A stretch of 64,000 bases of DNA from Azospirillum sp. TSH58 (GCF_003119115.1 NZ_CP022363.1:683001-747000); one strand, 5' to 3'; shown: positions 1-9,316, numbered from the stretch's first letter. Numbers and translations are program-made. Notes: generated by a model not told the origin, from the sequence alone.

Positions 1-206
1 AAGCGCAGATAGTCGGCGGAATGGACCGCCGCGCGCGGACCGGCGCCGTAGGTTGGCGGCTCCTCCACCGTCACGCCGCGCGCCCGCAGGGAGCCGACGA
101 GCGCCTCCGCCCGTTCCGCCTTCTCCGGCGAGGGCTTCGGCTGGCCGCGCACCAGGAAGGTCGGCGGACGATGGCGCAACTGGGCCTCGGCAAAGACGTA
201 GCGCAT
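1..206 (-). CDS. Histone-deacetylase-family protein, acetylpolyamine amidohydrolase-like (N-terminal fragment)
   Basis: Only the first 68 or so codons lie in the window; the gene runs off the left edge. The N-terminus MRYVFAEAQLRHRPP, a charged helix with PEKAERAEAL, and VHSADYLR near the edge match the start of the histone-deacetylase superfamily as found in bacterial acetylpolyamine amidohydrolases and related deacetylases, which carry a VHxxxYL motif at this position. Known members are zinc enzymes that remove acetyl groups from polyamines or similar amides; the metal ligands would lie outside the window. It is transcribed in the same direction as the hydrolase and transporter genes that follow, with a hairpin between, so it could end that catabolic operon. 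The family call rests on the N-terminal motifs only. Confidence 0.62.
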   Translation of the reverse strand, partial: MRYVFAEAQLRHRPPTFLVRGQPKPSPEKAERAEALVGSLRARGVTVEEPPTYGAGPRAAVHSADYLR

Positions 207-231
207 GGAAAGGCTCCCGGAGTGAATTGAT

Positions 232-256
232 CCCCTCTCCCCAGAGGGGAGAGGGG
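232..256. repeat. GC-rich intergenic hairpin (REP-like)
   Basis: Perfect 11-bp inverted repeat CCCCTCTCCCC / GGGGAGAGGGG with a 3-nt loop, lying between the stop of the amidohydrolase gene and the start of the deacetylase-like gene. It resembles the two larger palindromes at 6051-6107 and 58579-58634 in composition and in intergenic placement inside an operon. It may attenuate transcription or protect mRNA ends; there is no T-run on either strand. Confidence 0.6.
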
Positions 257-265
257 GGTTATGCT

Positions 266-1495
266 TTACCCAGCCGCGGCCAGAACCGCGTCGGCCAGGA
301 CCGCGCAGCCGGACGCCGCGTGCTCGGGCTTGATGTTCTCCGCCTCGTTGTGGCTGAGGCCATTCTCGCAGGGGATGAAGATCATCGCCGTCGGCACCTT
401 GCGGGCGACATAGACCGCGTCATGGCCCGCCCCGGACACGATGTCGCGGTGGCTCAGGCCGCGCCGCTCCACCGACCGGCGGACATGGCCGACCAGCTCC
501 GGCGCGAAGGGCGTGGTCGGGAAGGCCCAGAAGTCGGTCAGCTCCAGCGTCAGGCCGCGCTTGTCCGCGATGGCGGCCAGCCGCTCGCGCAGCAGCGCGT
601 CCATGCGGGCCAGCGCGTCGGGGTCCGGGTTGCGCAGGTCGATGGTGAACCAGACGCGGCCCGGAATGACGTTGCGGGAGTCCGGATGGACCTGGACGCG
701 CCCGATGGTCGAGCAGGCGTCGCCGCCGACCTCCAGCGCGATGGCCTCCACAGCCTCCATCATCACGGCGGCACCGGCCAGCGCGTCGCGGCGCAGGCGC
801 ATGGGCGTCGGCCCGGCGTGGGATTCGCGGCCCGTCACCGTCGCCTCGTACCAGCGCTGGCCCTGCGCGCCGGTCACCACGCCGATCTCGACATTCTCGG
901 CCTCCAGCACCGGACCCTGCTCGATGTGCGCCTCGAAATAGGCGCCCATGACGTGGCCGGTGACCGGAACCTCGCCCTTGTAGCCGATGCGCGCCAGCTC
1001 GTCGCCGAGGCGGACGCCGTCGGTGTCGCGGATGTCCAGCACATGGTCGAGCGTGAAGACGCCCATCGCCACGCCGGACCCCAGCATCGGCGGGGAGAAG
1101 CGCGCACCCTCCTCGTTGGTCCAGACGATCAGGTCGATGGGGGCGTCCGTCTCGATGCCCTGGTCGTTGAAGCTGCGGATGACCTCCAGCCCGGCCAGCA
1201 CGCCGTAGATGCCGTCGAAGCGGCCGCCGGTCGGCTGGGTGTCCAGGTGGCTGCCCATGCAGACGGCGGGGCGGTCGGGGTTGCGGCCCGGACGGCGGGC
1301 GAAGATGTTGCCAACCTCGTCCACCGTCACGGTGCAGCCGGCCTCCTCGCACCAGCGCACGAAGAGGTCGCGGCCCTCCTTGTCAAGGTCGGTCAGCGCC
1401 AGCCGGCACAGGCCGCCCTTCGGCGTCGCGCCGATCGTCGCGAGGTCCATCAGGGTCCGCCACAGGCGGTCGCCGTCGATGCGCAGGTCAGACAT
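266..1495 (-). CDS. Zn-dependent amidohydrolase, M20 family, N-carbamoyl-L-amino-acid hydrolase / allantoate amidohydrolase type
   Basis: 409 aa, the usual length for the HyuC/AllC/ureidopropionase branch of peptidase family M20. Metal-site motifs are visible in order: GSHLDT near residue 81 followed by GGRFDG, NEEG near 127, HAGPTPM near 225, and a C-terminal SGAGHDA with LSHNEAE. This branch hydrolyses N-carbamoyl amino acids, beta-ureidopropionate or allantoate, releasing ammonia and CO2 or ureidoglycine; the exact substrate cannot be read from the sequence. The next upstream gene in the same direction is a ketopantoate-reductase-like gene 27 bp away, and a peptide-type ABC importer precedes that, so it probably acts on an imported nitrogen compound in the cytoplasm. 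Start ATG at 1495 gives the family N-terminus. Confidence 0.88.
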   Translation of the reverse strand: MSDLRIDGDRLWRTLMDLATIGATPKGGLCRLALTDLDKEGRDLFVRWCEEAGCTVTVDEVGNIFARRPGRNPDRPAVCMGSHLDTQPTGGRFDGIYGVLAGLEVIRSFNDQGIETDAPIDLIVWTNEEGARFSPPMLGSGVAMGVFTLDHVLDIRDTDGVRLGDELARIGYKGEVPVTGHVMGAYFEAHIEQGPVLEAENVEIGVVTGAQGQRWYEATVTGRESHAGPTPMRLRRDALAGAAVMMEAVEAIALEVGGDACSTIGRVQVHPDSRNVIPGRVWFTIDLRNPDPDALARMDALLRERLAAIADKRGLTLELTDFWAFPTTPFAPELVGHVRRSVERRGLSHRDIVSGAGHDAVYVARKVPTAMIFIPCENGLSHNEAENIKPEHAASGCAVLADAVLAAAG

Positions 1496-1522
1496 GGTCC
1501 CTATCCCGATCCCAATTCCGAA

Positions 1523-2488
1523 TTATTGTTGAGTGTCGGCGCGGACGGCGGTCAGCAGCCCGGTCACCGTGGGCAGGCTCAGCCCCGCCCGTTTTGCCAG
1601 TTCCAGCGGCGCGTCCAGCACCGCCTCGATCTCCGCCCGCCGGCCCGCCGCCACGTCGGCGCGCAGCGCCGGGCGGATGCGGCCCGGATGCTGGGCCATG
1701 GTCCACACATCCTCGACCTTCGCCGCCGCCGGGTGGCCGAGCGCCGCCGACAGGGCCAGCAGTTCCTCGACCACCGCGGCGAAGCCGGGCTGAAGCGCGT
1801 CGTCGTGGGCGATCTCCTGCGCCGGCTTGCCGGTGGCGAGGCCGAGCAGGCCGAAGGCGAAGGGCGCCAGCAGCGCCGTCCACACCTCCGCCCGGATGTC
1901 CGGCACGGCCAGCGCGTTGAAGCCGCCCGCCCCGAACAGAGCCGCCAGATCCCTGGCCCCCCCGTTCCCCGCCACCGGGCCGAGGGCGAGCCGCAGCCCG
2001 CCCAGATGCCGCAGATAGCCAGGCGTCCGCCGCTCCACCGCCACGCGGGCGACGGCGCCGACGATGCGGTCCGCCGGGATGGCGTCCGACAGCAGACCCT
2101 TGGGATCGACCGACGCCAGCGGGGCCGCCGCCAGGGGGCCGCCGATGGTCTCGTTCGCCGGGTACCACCAGGGGATGCCGCCGACCACCGGCACCAGCCG
2201 CGTCTTCGGCCCCAGCAGGGGAAGAAGCAGGTCCAGCACGTCGGTCAGCAGCGGCGCGGGCACCGCCAGCACCACGACGTCCTGCGGGCCGAGGGCCAGC
2301 GTGTCGTCGGTCACCAGGGGCCGCACCGTCACCGGGCGGCCCGAGGGGCCTTCGACCGTCAGCCCGTCGCGCCGCAGCGTGTCGAGCGTCCGCCGCCGGG
2401 CGACCAGCGAGGCCGGCAGCCCGGCGGCGGTCAGCCGCGCGGCGATCAATCCGCCGACCGCCCCGGCCCCGATGACGGCGACCTTCAT
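1523..2488 (-). CDS. 2-dehydropantoate 2-reductase family protein (PanE/ApbA-like)
   Basis: 321 aa. The N-terminus MKVAVIGAGAVGGLIAARL is the Rossmann GxGxxG nucleotide-binding motif of ketopantoate reductases. The C-terminal half, with EVWTALLAPFAFGLLGLATG and a conserved-looking ..SMAQHPGR-type segment (here VWTMAQHPGRIRP), matches the PanE C-terminal helical domain, whose substrate pocket normally holds a Lys and an Asn. Family members reduce 2-dehydropantoate with NADPH, but many paralogues in catabolic operons have other 2-oxo-acid or dehydrogenase roles. Here it lies 10 bp downstream of an ABC ATPase gene and upstream of an amidohydrolase, a context more like catabolism than pantothenate synthesis. 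The gene symbol is therefore left empty. Confidence 0.82.
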   Translation of the reverse strand: MKVAVIGAGAVGGLIAARLTAAGLPASLVARRRTLDTLRRDGLTVEGPSGRPVTVRPLVTDDTLALGPQDVVVLAVPAPLLTDVLDLLLPLLGPKTRLVPVVGGIPWWYPANETIGGPLAAAPLASVDPKGLLSDAIPADRIVGAVARVAVERRTPGYLRHLGGLRLALGPVAGNGGARDLAALFGAGGFNALAVPDIRAEVWTALLAPFAFGLLGLATGKPAQEIAHDDALQPGFAAVVEELLALSAALGHPAAAKVEDVWTMAQHPGRIRPALRADVAAGRRAEIEAVLDAPLELAKRAGLSLPTVTGLLTAVRADTQQ

Positions 2489-2498
2489 GCCCGCCCCG

Positions 2499-4163
2499 TC
2501 AGGCGCTGTTGCGCAGGGCGGCCGACCGCCGCGTCACCGGAACCACGTCCTCCGGGATGGTCCAGCCCTTGCCGGGGATGGCGTCCAGCAGGGTGCGGGT
2601 GTAGGCGTGCTGCGGGTTGCCGAACACCTCCTTCGCCGGGCCGATCTCGACGATGCGGCCCTTCTGCATGACCGCGATGGTGTCGCAGATCTGGGCGGCG
2701 ATGCGCAGGTCGTGGGTGATGAACAGCATCGACAGGTTCAGCCGGTGCCGCAGATCCTCCAGCAGGTCGAGCACCTGCGCCTGCACCGAGACGTCAAGCG
2801 CCGACACCGGCTCGTCGGCGATCAGCAGCTTCGGCTCCAGCGCCAGCGCGCGTGCGATGGAGATGCGCTGGCGCTGCCCGCCGGAGAACTCGTGCGGGAA
2901 ACGCTCCGCCGCCGAGGCGTCGAGCCCGACGAGCTTGAGCAATGCCTTCGCCTTGTCGAGCGCCTTGTGGCGGTCCTCGCCGAAGGCCACCGGCCCCTGG
3001 GTGATGATGTCGCCCACGGTGTGGCGCGGGTTCAGCGAGGCGTAGGGGTCCTGGAAGACCATCTGGACATGCCGGCGGTAGGGCCGGAAGGCCGGGCGCG
3101 ACAGCGACAGCAGGTCGACCCCTTCGAACAGGATCCTGCCCGAATCCGGCTTGATCAGCCCGACGATGGAGCGGCCCAGCGTGGACTTGCCGGAGCCGGA
3201 CTCGCCGACCAGACCGACCGTCTCGCCCTGGTGGATGGTCAGCGACAGGTCGTCGCCCGCCACCACCTTGCGCCCCGGCGTGAAGAAACCGCCGCCGAGG
3301 TGGAAGGTCTTGCACACCTTCTCCGCCGTCAGCACCGGCTGGCGCGCGCGGGTGAAGTCCTCGCGGTGCTCGATCAGGTGCGGGACCGCTGCGATGAGCT
3401 GGCGGGTGTAGGGGTGGCGCGGGTGATTCAGCACCTCCTCGGCGGTGCCGATCTCGACGATCCGGCCGCGCTGCATCACCGCCACGCGGTGGGCGATCTC
3501 CGCCACCACGCCGAAGTCGTGGGTGATGAACATCACGCCCATGCGGCGCTTGGCCTGGATGTCCTGGATCAGCTCCAGGATCTGCTTCTGGGTGGTCACG
3601 TCGAGCGCGGTCGTCGGCTCGTCGGCGATCAGGATGTCCGGCTCGACCGCCAGCGCCATGGCGATCATCACGCGCTGGCGCTGGCCGCCCGACAGGCGGA
3701 ACGGGTAGCTGCGGCGCAGATGGTCCGGCTCCGGCAGGCCGACGGAGGCGAGAAGCTCCACCACGCGGGCCCGGCGGGCGGCGCGGTCGAGTGTGGTGTG
3801 GTAGCGCAGCACCTCGTCGATCTGGTCGCCGACCCGCATCAGCGGGTTCAGCGCCGTCATCGGCTCCTGGAAGATCATGGCGATGCGGCCGCCGCGAAGC
3901 GCGCGCTGGTCGCGCTCCGGCAGGCTGAACACGTCGGTGCCCTGGTGGCGGATTTCGCCGGAGGAGACCTTCACCGCCTTGGGCAGCAGGCCCATCACGG
4001 CGTGCGCGGTCATCGACTTGCCCGACCCGGACTCGCCGACCACGCAGAGGATCTCCCCGTGCTCCAGCGTGAAGGTCAGGTCCTCGACCGCGTGCGGGCG
4101 GTCGGCGCCGCGCGGCAGGTCGATGGTCAGGTTGCGGACGTCGAGGAGAGGCGTCTCGGTCAT
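2499..4163 (-). CDS. Peptide/nickel-type ABC transporter, fused double ATPase (DppD-DppF-like)
   Basis: 554 aa with two complete ABC ATPase modules. Each has a Walker A GESGSGKS (about residues 40 and 313), an ABC signature (LSGGQRQR and FSGGQRQR), a Walker B ending in ADEP and a switch His. The modules correspond to the separate DppD and DppF subunits of oligopeptide importers fused in one chain, as in GsiA and YejF. Each module ends with the oligopeptide/dipeptide C-terminal extension (RHPYTRQLI and QHAYTRTLL). The ATG overlaps the stop of the upstream permease gene by one base (TGATG), so it is translationally coupled to the permeases. It would power uptake by the 4163-6012 permeases with the 6137-7747 binding protein. 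Confidence 0.93.
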   Translation of the reverse strand: MTETPLLDVRNLTIDLPRGADRPHAVEDLTFTLEHGEILCVVGESGSGKSMTAHAVMGLLPKAVKVSSGEIRHQGTDVFSLPERDQRALRGGRIAMIFQEPMTALNPLMRVGDQIDEVLRYHTTLDRAARRARVVELLASVGLPEPDHLRRSYPFRLSGGQRQRVMIAMALAVEPDILIADEPTTALDVTTQKQILELIQDIQAKRRMGVMFITHDFGVVAEIAHRVAVMQRGRIVEIGTAEEVLNHPRHPYTRQLIAAVPHLIEHREDFTRARQPVLTAEKVCKTFHLGGGFFTPGRKVVAGDDLSLTIHQGETVGLVGESGSGKSTLGRSIVGLIKPDSGRILFEGVDLLSLSRPAFRPYRRHVQMVFQDPYASLNPRHTVGDIITQGPVAFGEDRHKALDKAKALLKLVGLDASAAERFPHEFSGGQRQRISIARALALEPKLLIADEPVSALDVSVQAQVLDLLEDLRHRLNLSMLFITHDLRIAAQICDTIAVMQKGRIVEIGPAKEVFGNPQHAYTRTLLDAIPGKGWTIPEDVVPVTRRSAALRNSA

Positions 4164-5035
4164 CAGGAACGGCCCTTTCGCGCCAGCTTGGGATTCAGCG
4201 CGTCGTTCAGCCCCTCACCCACGAGGTTGAGGGCAAGCACGGTCAGAAGGATCGCGATGCCGGGGAAGAAGCTCATCCACCAGGCCTGACGGATCACCGT
4301 GCGGGCGGCGCCCACCATGTAGCCCCAGCTCATCAGGTTCGGATCGCCGAGCCCGAGGAAGGAGAGGGAGCTTTCCAGCAGGATCGCCGTCGCCACCATC
4401 AGCGAGGCCGACACGATGATCGGGGACAGGCTGTTGGGCAGGATCTGGCGCCAGATGATCGTCATGTTCGACTGGCCGGTGGTCACCGCGGCGTGCACGA
4501 ACTCGCGGCTCCGCAGGCTCATGAACTCGCCGCGCGCCAGCCGCGCCAGCGGCGGCCAGGAGACGATGGCGATGGCCAGCACGATGGAGGTCAGCGAGGG
4601 CGTGAAGATCGCCACCAGCACCACGGCCAGCACGAAGTTCGGGATGGTCTGGAACAGCTCGGTGAAGCGCATCACCAGATCGTCGACGCGCCCGCCGTAG
4701 AAGCCGGAGACGGCCCCCAGGAACACGCCGATCAGCACGGCAACGGCGGTGGAGGTCAGGCCGATCAGCAGCGACACCCGCGCCCCGTGGGCGATGCCCG
4801 CCGCGATGTCGCGGCCCAGCGTGTCGGAGCCGAGCAGCGCGTCGTCGGACAGCGGCGGCTGGAAGGGCATCGCGGTCATGTCCCACGGGCTGGCCGGGTA
4901 CAGCACGTCGGCGAAGGCCGCCATCAGGACGATCAGGGTCAGGAAGACCAGCCCGATCACCGCGCCCTTGTTGCGGGCGAAGGCGCCCCAGAAGCCGGAG
5001 CCCTTGCGGGACGGCGTGATGGCCGCGGCGGTCAT
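4163..5035 (-). CDS. Peptide-type ABC transporter permease (DppC-like)
   Basis: 290 aa from ATG at 5035, chosen because it overlaps the stop of the upstream permease by four bases (ATGA) and gives the family N-terminus MTAAAITPSRKGSGFWGAF. A longer open frame extends upstream but only as an out-of-frame copy of the neighbouring gene. A first membrane segment is near residues 27-47 (GAVIGLVFLTLIVLMAAFA), followed by the OppC-type periplasmic motif LLGSDTLGRDI and five further membrane helices. The cytoplasmic EAA loop, with IIWRQILPNSLSPIIV, docks to the ATPase. It forms the inner-membrane channel with the DppB-like partner. Confidence 0.93.
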   Translation of the reverse strand: MTAAAITPSRKGSGFWGAFARNKGAVIGLVFLTLIVLMAAFADVLYPASPWDMTAMPFQPPLSDDALLGSDTLGRDIAAGIAHGARVSLLIGLTSTAVAVLIGVFLGAVSGFYGGRVDDLVMRFTELFQTIPNFVLAVVLVAIFTPSLTSIVLAIAIVSWPPLARLARGEFMSLRSREFVHAAVTTGQSNMTIIWRQILPNSLSPIIVSASLMVATAILLESSLSFLGLGDPNLMSWGYMVGAARTVIRQAWWMSFFPGIAILLTVLALNLVGEGLNDALNPKLARKGRS

Positions 5036-6012
5036 GGCGCCACCTCGATGCGCGGATCGACGAGGGAATAGATCAGGTCGGTCAGCAGGTTGAACACCAC
5101 CACCACCACCGAGGTCAGAAGGAAGATGCCGAGCAGGACCTGATAGTCGCGCTGCAGCACGGCCTCGAAGGCGAGGCGCCCGATGCCGGGGAGCGCGAAG
5201 ACGGTCTCGATCAGGATGGAGCCGCCGATCAGGTGGCCCGCCTGGAACCCCGCCACCGTGATGACGGGCAGGATGGCGTTGCGCAGGATGTGCACCGACA
5301 CGATGCGCCATTCCGGCAGGCCCTTGGCCCGCGCCGTCTTGACGAAGTCCATGTCGCGCACCTCCAGGATCGAGGCGCGGGTCAGCCGGGTGTAGACGGC
5401 CATGTAGAAGAGGCCGAGCGTGGTCACCGGCAGCACGAGGTGCTTCGCCCGGTCGAGGAAAGCGTCCCAGCCGGTGTAGCCGGCGCCGATGCTCTCCGTG
5501 CCGAAGGCGGGCAGCCAGCCGAGATTGACCGAGAAGAGAAGGATCAGCATCAGGCCGATCCAGAAGATCGGTGTGGCGTAGGCGGTCAGCCCGACCACGG
5601 TGATGGCGGTGTCCGACCAGGTGCCGGCGCGCATCGCCGCCAGCGTGCCGAGCGCCACGCCGCCCAGCAGGGCCAGCACGAAGGCGGTCAGCGTCAGCGA
5701 CAGGGTGACGGGCAGGCGGTCCATCAGCAGGTCGAAGACGGGCCGCTGCTGGCGGTAGGAATAGCCGAGGTCGGCCTGCACCACCTTGGCCATGTAGGTG
5801 CCGAGCTGCTCGTACAGGGGGCGGTCGAGGCCGAACTGCTGGCGGAGCTGTTCGACGAACTTGGCATCGGCGGCCCCGGCCTCGCCCGCCATCACCGCGG
5901 CGGGGTCGCCGGGCGCTGCGTGGACCAGGAAGAAGTTGAACACGGCGATCGCCAGAATGACGAAGACCGCCTTCACCAGCCTCTGTGAGATGAATAGGGC
6001 GATGCGGGGCAT
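5032..6012 (-). CDS. Peptide-type ABC transporter permease (DppB-like)
   Basis: 326 aa. ATG at 6012 gives MPRIALFISQRLVKAVFVI, the standard DppB/OppB N-terminal helix; an in-frame extension further upstream runs through a palindromic repeat and is not credible. The family motif HAAPGDPAAVM follows the first helix, and the C-terminal EAA loop contains EWRIVSVHILRNAILPVI. The protein ends with the usual DPRIE. It pairs with the DppC-like permease, whose start overlaps its stop. A 57-bp palindromic element lies between this gene and the upstream binding-protein gene and could help give the binding protein a higher mRNA level. Confidence 0.93.
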   Translation of the reverse strand: MPRIALFISQRLVKAVFVILAIAVFNFFLVHAAPGDPAAVMAGEAGAADAKFVEQLRQQFGLDRPLYEQLGTYMAKVVQADLGYSYRQQRPVFDLLMDRLPVTLSLTLTAFVLALLGGVALGTLAAMRAGTWSDTAITVVGLTAYATPIFWIGLMLILLFSVNLGWLPAFGTESIGAGYTGWDAFLDRAKHLVLPVTTLGLFYMAVYTRLTRASILEVRDMDFVKTARAKGLPEWRIVSVHILRNAILPVITVAGFQAGHLIGGSILIETVFALPGIGRLAFEAVLQRDYQVLLGIFLLTSVVVVVFNLLTDLIYSLVDPRIEVAP

Positions 6013-6050
6013 GTTGTCACTCCCGGGATGCGTTTTGCCCCCTCCCTGAC

Positions 6051-6107
6051 CCTCCCCCGCTTCGCAAGGGAGGGAATTTGACCCCCTCCCCTGCGAAGCG
6101 GGGGAGG
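6051..6107. repeat. Long GC-rich palindrome (REP-like element)
   Basis: Two 24-bp arms (6051-6074 and 6084-6107) are reverse complements with one mismatch, core CCCCGCTTCGCA / TGCGAAGCGGGG, separated by nine bases. It lies between the binding-protein and permease genes of one operon. A second element of the same design lies at 58579-58634, also downstream of an ABC binding-protein gene, and a shorter one at 232-256. Such elements commonly stabilise upstream mRNA or partially terminate transcription, which would favour the binding protein. Confidence 0.75.
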
Positions 6108-6136
6108 GATGGGGTGGGGGCAACCGCTCCCTTTTC

Positions 6137-7747
6137 TTACTTCTTGACCATGTAGACGCTGTCGTAGCTCTCGTTCACGCCGATGGCGGTCGTGACGGCG
6201 TTCTTGAAGCGCTTGTCCACGAAGGTCGGGAACTCCATCTCCAGCAGCCAGGCCACCGGCACGTCCTCGACCAGGATCTTCTGGGCGGCGGAGTAGAGCT
6301 GCTGGCGCTCCTCGTCCTTGTTGGTCTGGGCGGCCTGGGCGAACAGCTTGTCCACCTCGGCGTTGGAATAGCCCATGGTGTTGGAGAACATCACGCCCTT
6401 GCGGATGTTTTCCGAGACGTAGGTGCGCGACACGCCGAGCGCCGGGTCGCCGTACTGGTAGACGAAGTTGAAGGTCAGGTCGTAGTCCCAGTTGGACACG
6501 CGGTTGACCCAGCCGGCGGCGTCGGTGGTCTCCAGCGTCACGTCGACGCCGACGCGCTTCATCGCCTGCTTCACATACTCGCCGAGACGGGTCCAGGTCT
6601 CGCCGTAGGGCATGACGAGCAGGCGGACCTTGGCGCGCGTGCCGTCGGAGCCCTTCTTGAAGCCGGCTTCCTCAAGCAGAGCCTCGGCCTTCTTCGGGTC
6701 GAAGTCGTACTTGCGGACGTTGGACTCGTGGAAGCGGGTGACCGAGTTCACCGGGCCGGTCGCCGGACGGCCGAGGCCGAACCAGATCTTGTCGCGGATG
6801 AACTTGCGGTCGATGGCGTGCATCATCGCCTGCCGGAAGCGCTTGTCGTCCAGCGGCTTGTTGCGCGTGTTGATCTCGATCCAGGACAGCGGCGCGAAGA
6901 ACTCGTAGCCCTTGGTCGTCATCTCGACGTTGGGCAGGCCCTTCAGGCGCGGGACGTCGAAGGTCTCGATGTCGTTGAACTGGGTCTGCTGGACGGTGCC
7001 CTGCTCCACGGCGACGGCGCGCGAGGCGGCGTCGGGGATCACGCGGAAATAGATGTCGTCCAGGTAGGGCTTGCCGGCCTTCCAGTACTCGTCGTTGCGG
7101 ACGAGGTGGATGTAGGAGCCCTTGTTCCACTCCTTGAACTTGAAGGGGCCGGTGCCGATCGGGGTGGCGTTGGCCGGGTTGGCCTTGAAGTCGGTGCCTT
7201 CATAGATGTGCTTCGGCATCATCGGGGCCGACGACACCTCGAAGGCCTGAAGGAACGGGCCGAACGGCTCCTTCAGCGTGAACTGGACGGTGTAGTCGTC
7301 CAGCGCCTCGATCTTCTCGCACTTGGAGAAGGTGGCGCGGGCGCGCGGGTGGGTCTCCATCAGCAGCTTGGAGGTCGAGAACACCACGTCGTGGGCGGTG
7401 AAGGGCTTGCCGTCGTGCCACTTGGCGTTCTTCACCAGCTTGAAGGTGTAGACCTTGCCGTCGGGCGAGACCTCCCAGCTTTCCGCCAGTTCCGGCTGCG
7501 GCTTCAGGTCGAAGCTGAAGGTCAGCAGGCCCTGGTAGATCTTGCCGGCGACCGTCTGCGTCGGACCCTGCTGGTTCAGGCCCAGCACCAGGATCGGCGG
7601 TTCCGGCTGGACGATGATGTTCATCGTGCCGCCGCGCTCCTGCGCCGCGGCCACGCCGGGCACGGTCAGCGCCAGCGGCGCCGCCAGGGCGGCGGCCAGC
7701 GCCGCGGCGGTCAGGGTTTGACGAAAGTGACGCAAACGATTGCTCAT
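6137..7747 (-). CDS. Peptide-type ABC transporter substrate-binding protein (family 5, DppA/OppA-like)
   Basis: 536 aa from ATG at 7747, which places a clean Sec signal peptide at the N-terminus: basic MSNRLRHFRQ, hydrophobic LTAAALAAALAAPLAL and a likely cleavage near VAAA-QE. An upstream in-frame ATG would put 11 polar residues before it. The mature protein has the SBP family 5 layout, including LAESWEVSPDGKVYTFKL, WHDGKPFTAHDVVFS and IGTGPFKFKEWNKGSYI. It captures a peptide, opine or similar ligand in the periplasm for the DppBC-like permeases. Substrate cannot be inferred from sequence; the two neighbouring M20 hydrolases suggest an amide- or peptide-like compound. Confidence 0.92.
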   Translation of the reverse strand: MSNRLRHFRQTLTAAALAAALAAPLALTVPGVAAAQERGGTMNIIVQPEPPILVLGLNQQGPTQTVAGKIYQGLLTFSFDLKPQPELAESWEVSPDGKVYTFKLVKNAKWHDGKPFTAHDVVFSTSKLLMETHPRARATFSKCEKIEALDDYTVQFTLKEPFGPFLQAFEVSSAPMMPKHIYEGTDFKANPANATPIGTGPFKFKEWNKGSYIHLVRNDEYWKAGKPYLDDIYFRVIPDAASRAVAVEQGTVQQTQFNDIETFDVPRLKGLPNVEMTTKGYEFFAPLSWIEINTRNKPLDDKRFRQAMMHAIDRKFIRDKIWFGLGRPATGPVNSVTRFHESNVRKYDFDPKKAEALLEEAGFKKGSDGTRAKVRLLVMPYGETWTRLGEYVKQAMKRVGVDVTLETTDAAGWVNRVSNWDYDLTFNFVYQYGDPALGVSRTYVSENIRKGVMFSNTMGYSNAEVDKLFAQAAQTNKDEERQQLYSAAQKILVEDVPVAWLLEMEFPTFVDKRFKNAVTTAIGVNESYDSVYMVKK

Positions 7748-7787
7748 GTCTGAAGCCCCCTTATTGTTGATTCTCGTCACGCGACCG

Positions 7788-9101
7788 TTATGGATCGATG
7801 GATTCGAGGCCGCACCAGTCGGCCATGAACAGGGCGAGCACGGCGGTCACCTTCGCCATGCTGTCGAGCGAGACGGACTCGTCGATGCCGTGGATGCGCT
7901 CCGCCTCCGGGCCGTAGCAGGTGGCCGGCGTGTCGCCGTAGAGCACGAAGTTGCGGACGTCGGTGGTGCAGGTCTGGGCCAGCTTCGGCGCCGGCGTCCC
8001 GAAGATCGACCGGTGGGCGGCGTCCAGCGCCTCCAGCATCGGGTGATCGGGGTCCAGCGTGCAGCCCTCGGCCTGGAAGCCGCGGAAGATGACGCGGGCG
8101 TCGATTCCCTTGAGATCGGAGTCGCCGCGGCAGGCCTCGGCCACCGCGCGCTCGATCTCGGCGCTGACCTCGGCGGCGGCGCGGTCGGGCGGGAAGCCGA
8201 AGCGCAGCTCCATCCGGCAGCGGGTGGGAACGGAGGACGCCCACTCCCCGCCGTCGATGTGCCCGACGTTCAGGTTGTAGGGGTGGTGATGGTGCGCGTA
8301 GGCGGGATGCCGCCCGTCGGGGTGGTTCCAGGCCGACTCCAGCGCCTTCAGATGCTTCAGCACGCGGAAGGCCGCCTCGATGGCGTTCAGCCCGGCGCCG
8401 GTGTCCAGCACATGGGCGGGGCGGCCCGTCACCTCCAGCTCGCAGCGGATCACGCCGACCTGGGCGATCTGGAGCGTGTGGTTGAAGGGTTCCGGGATCA
8501 CCGCGGCGTCGGCCTTGTAGCCGCGGGCGACGCAGGCGAGGGCGCCGTTGCCGGTGCATTCCTCCTCGACCACCGACTGGAGATAGACCGGGGCGGCGGG
8601 CTGGACGCCCAGGCTCCGCAGCGCCTTGAAGGCCATGACGTAGGCGGCGATGCCGGCCTTCATGTCGCCGGCCCCGCGCCCGTAGAGGCGGCCGTCGCGG
8701 ACCACCGGTTCGAAGGGCGGGGCGGACCACAGCTCCTCCGGCCCGGTCGGCACCACGTCGATGTGGCCGTTCAAAATCAGCGACTTGCCGGTCGCGCGGC
8801 GGGGCTTGTGGACGCCGACGACGTTCTCGCGGCCTTCGTAGGAGATCAGCGAGGGGGACCAGCCGGGCTGGGCCTTCAGCGCCTCCTCGTCGATGGCGAA
8901 GCGGTCCACCTCCAGGCCCATGTCCCGGAAGATCCGTTCCATCAGATCCTGCGCCGGGCCTTCCTGCCCCAGCAGGCTGGGACTCCGGACCAGATCGGAC
9001 AGCAAGCGCACTCCATCCTCGCGCAGCGCCGCGACCGCGCCCAGGATCGCATCCCGGTCCACGGCTGCAATGCTCCGCCCACCCTCGTCGGATGCGGGCA
9101 T
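7788..9101 (-). CDS. ArgE/DapE family deacylase (peptidase M20)
   Basis: 437 aa. Metal-site motifs are clear: NGHIDVVPTG near residue 124, GRGAGDMKAGIAAY near 150, VVEEECTGNGA near 182, and a C-terminal block with CYGPEAERIHGIDESV holding the last His. ArgE/DapE relatives remove acyl groups from N-acyl amino acids or related compounds in the cytoplasm using two zinc ions. It is the first gene of the minus-strand run that continues with the ABC importer, 41 bp before the binding protein start, and is divergent from a LysR gene across 215 bp. This arrangement suggests LysR control of uptake and deacylation of one compound. Confidence 0.9.
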   Translation of the reverse strand: MPASDEGGRSIAAVDRDAILGAVAALREDGVRLLSDLVRSPSLLGQEGPAQDLMERIFRDMGLEVDRFAIDEEALKAQPGWSPSLISYEGRENVVGVHKPRRATGKSLILNGHIDVVPTGPEELWSAPPFEPVVRDGRLYGRGAGDMKAGIAAYVMAFKALRSLGVQPAAPVYLQSVVEEECTGNGALACVARGYKADAAVIPEPFNHTLQIAQVGVIRCELEVTGRPAHVLDTGAGLNAIEAAFRVLKHLKALESAWNHPDGRHPAYAHHHHPYNLNVGHIDGGEWASSVPTRCRMELRFGFPPDRAAAEVSAEIERAVAEACRGDSDLKGIDARVIFRGFQAEGCTLDPDHPMLEALDAAHRSIFGTPAPKLAQTCTTDVRNFVLYGDTPATCYGPEAERIHGIDESVSLDSMAKVTAVLALFMADWCGLESIDP

Positions 9102-9287
9102 GACGACTCCGTTCTTACCACTCCGCCGCGCAGTCGTCCGTGTGTGTCGGCAAATCTCCGGAAAGAAACTGTGGCGATTTCGACTTTCGGACTATGACCC
9201 TGGTTTTGCCCGGTTGGGCGCCGCCGGGGATCGACCGCTGACGACAGGCGTATTACAATTCAGCTTCTCATCCTCCGCCAAATCGAT

Positions 9288-9315
9288 AATCCTCATTGCC
9301 GACATAAGCAGGATT
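9288..9315. promoter_or_regulatory. Inverted repeat in the divergent hydrolase/LysR promoter region
   Basis: Arms AATCCT and AGGATT separated by 16 bases, inside the 215-bp region between the divergent deacylase and LysR genes. The right arm overlaps the ribosome binding site of the LysR gene. An operator for autoregulation is possible, but a six-base dyad is weak evidence. Confidence 0.25.
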
Positions 9316-9316
9316 T

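Noticed and set aside
53-2671. Very long open frame on the plus strand opposite the hydrolase and PanE genes
   Set aside because: Stop codons are rare in G+C-rich antisense frames; the translation is Arg/Gln/Gly/His-rich without motifs, while the minus strand has clear enzyme families with start sites.
5036-5311. Extended N-terminus for the DppC-like permease
   Set aside because: The extension overlaps most of the end of the DppB-like gene in another frame and lacks a family match; the ATGA overlap start is standard for this operon type.
9102-9316. T-N11-A LysR boxes in the divergent promoter
   Set aside because: Such short patterns occur by chance many times in 215 bp; only the AATCCT/AGGATT dyad was listed, at low confidence.
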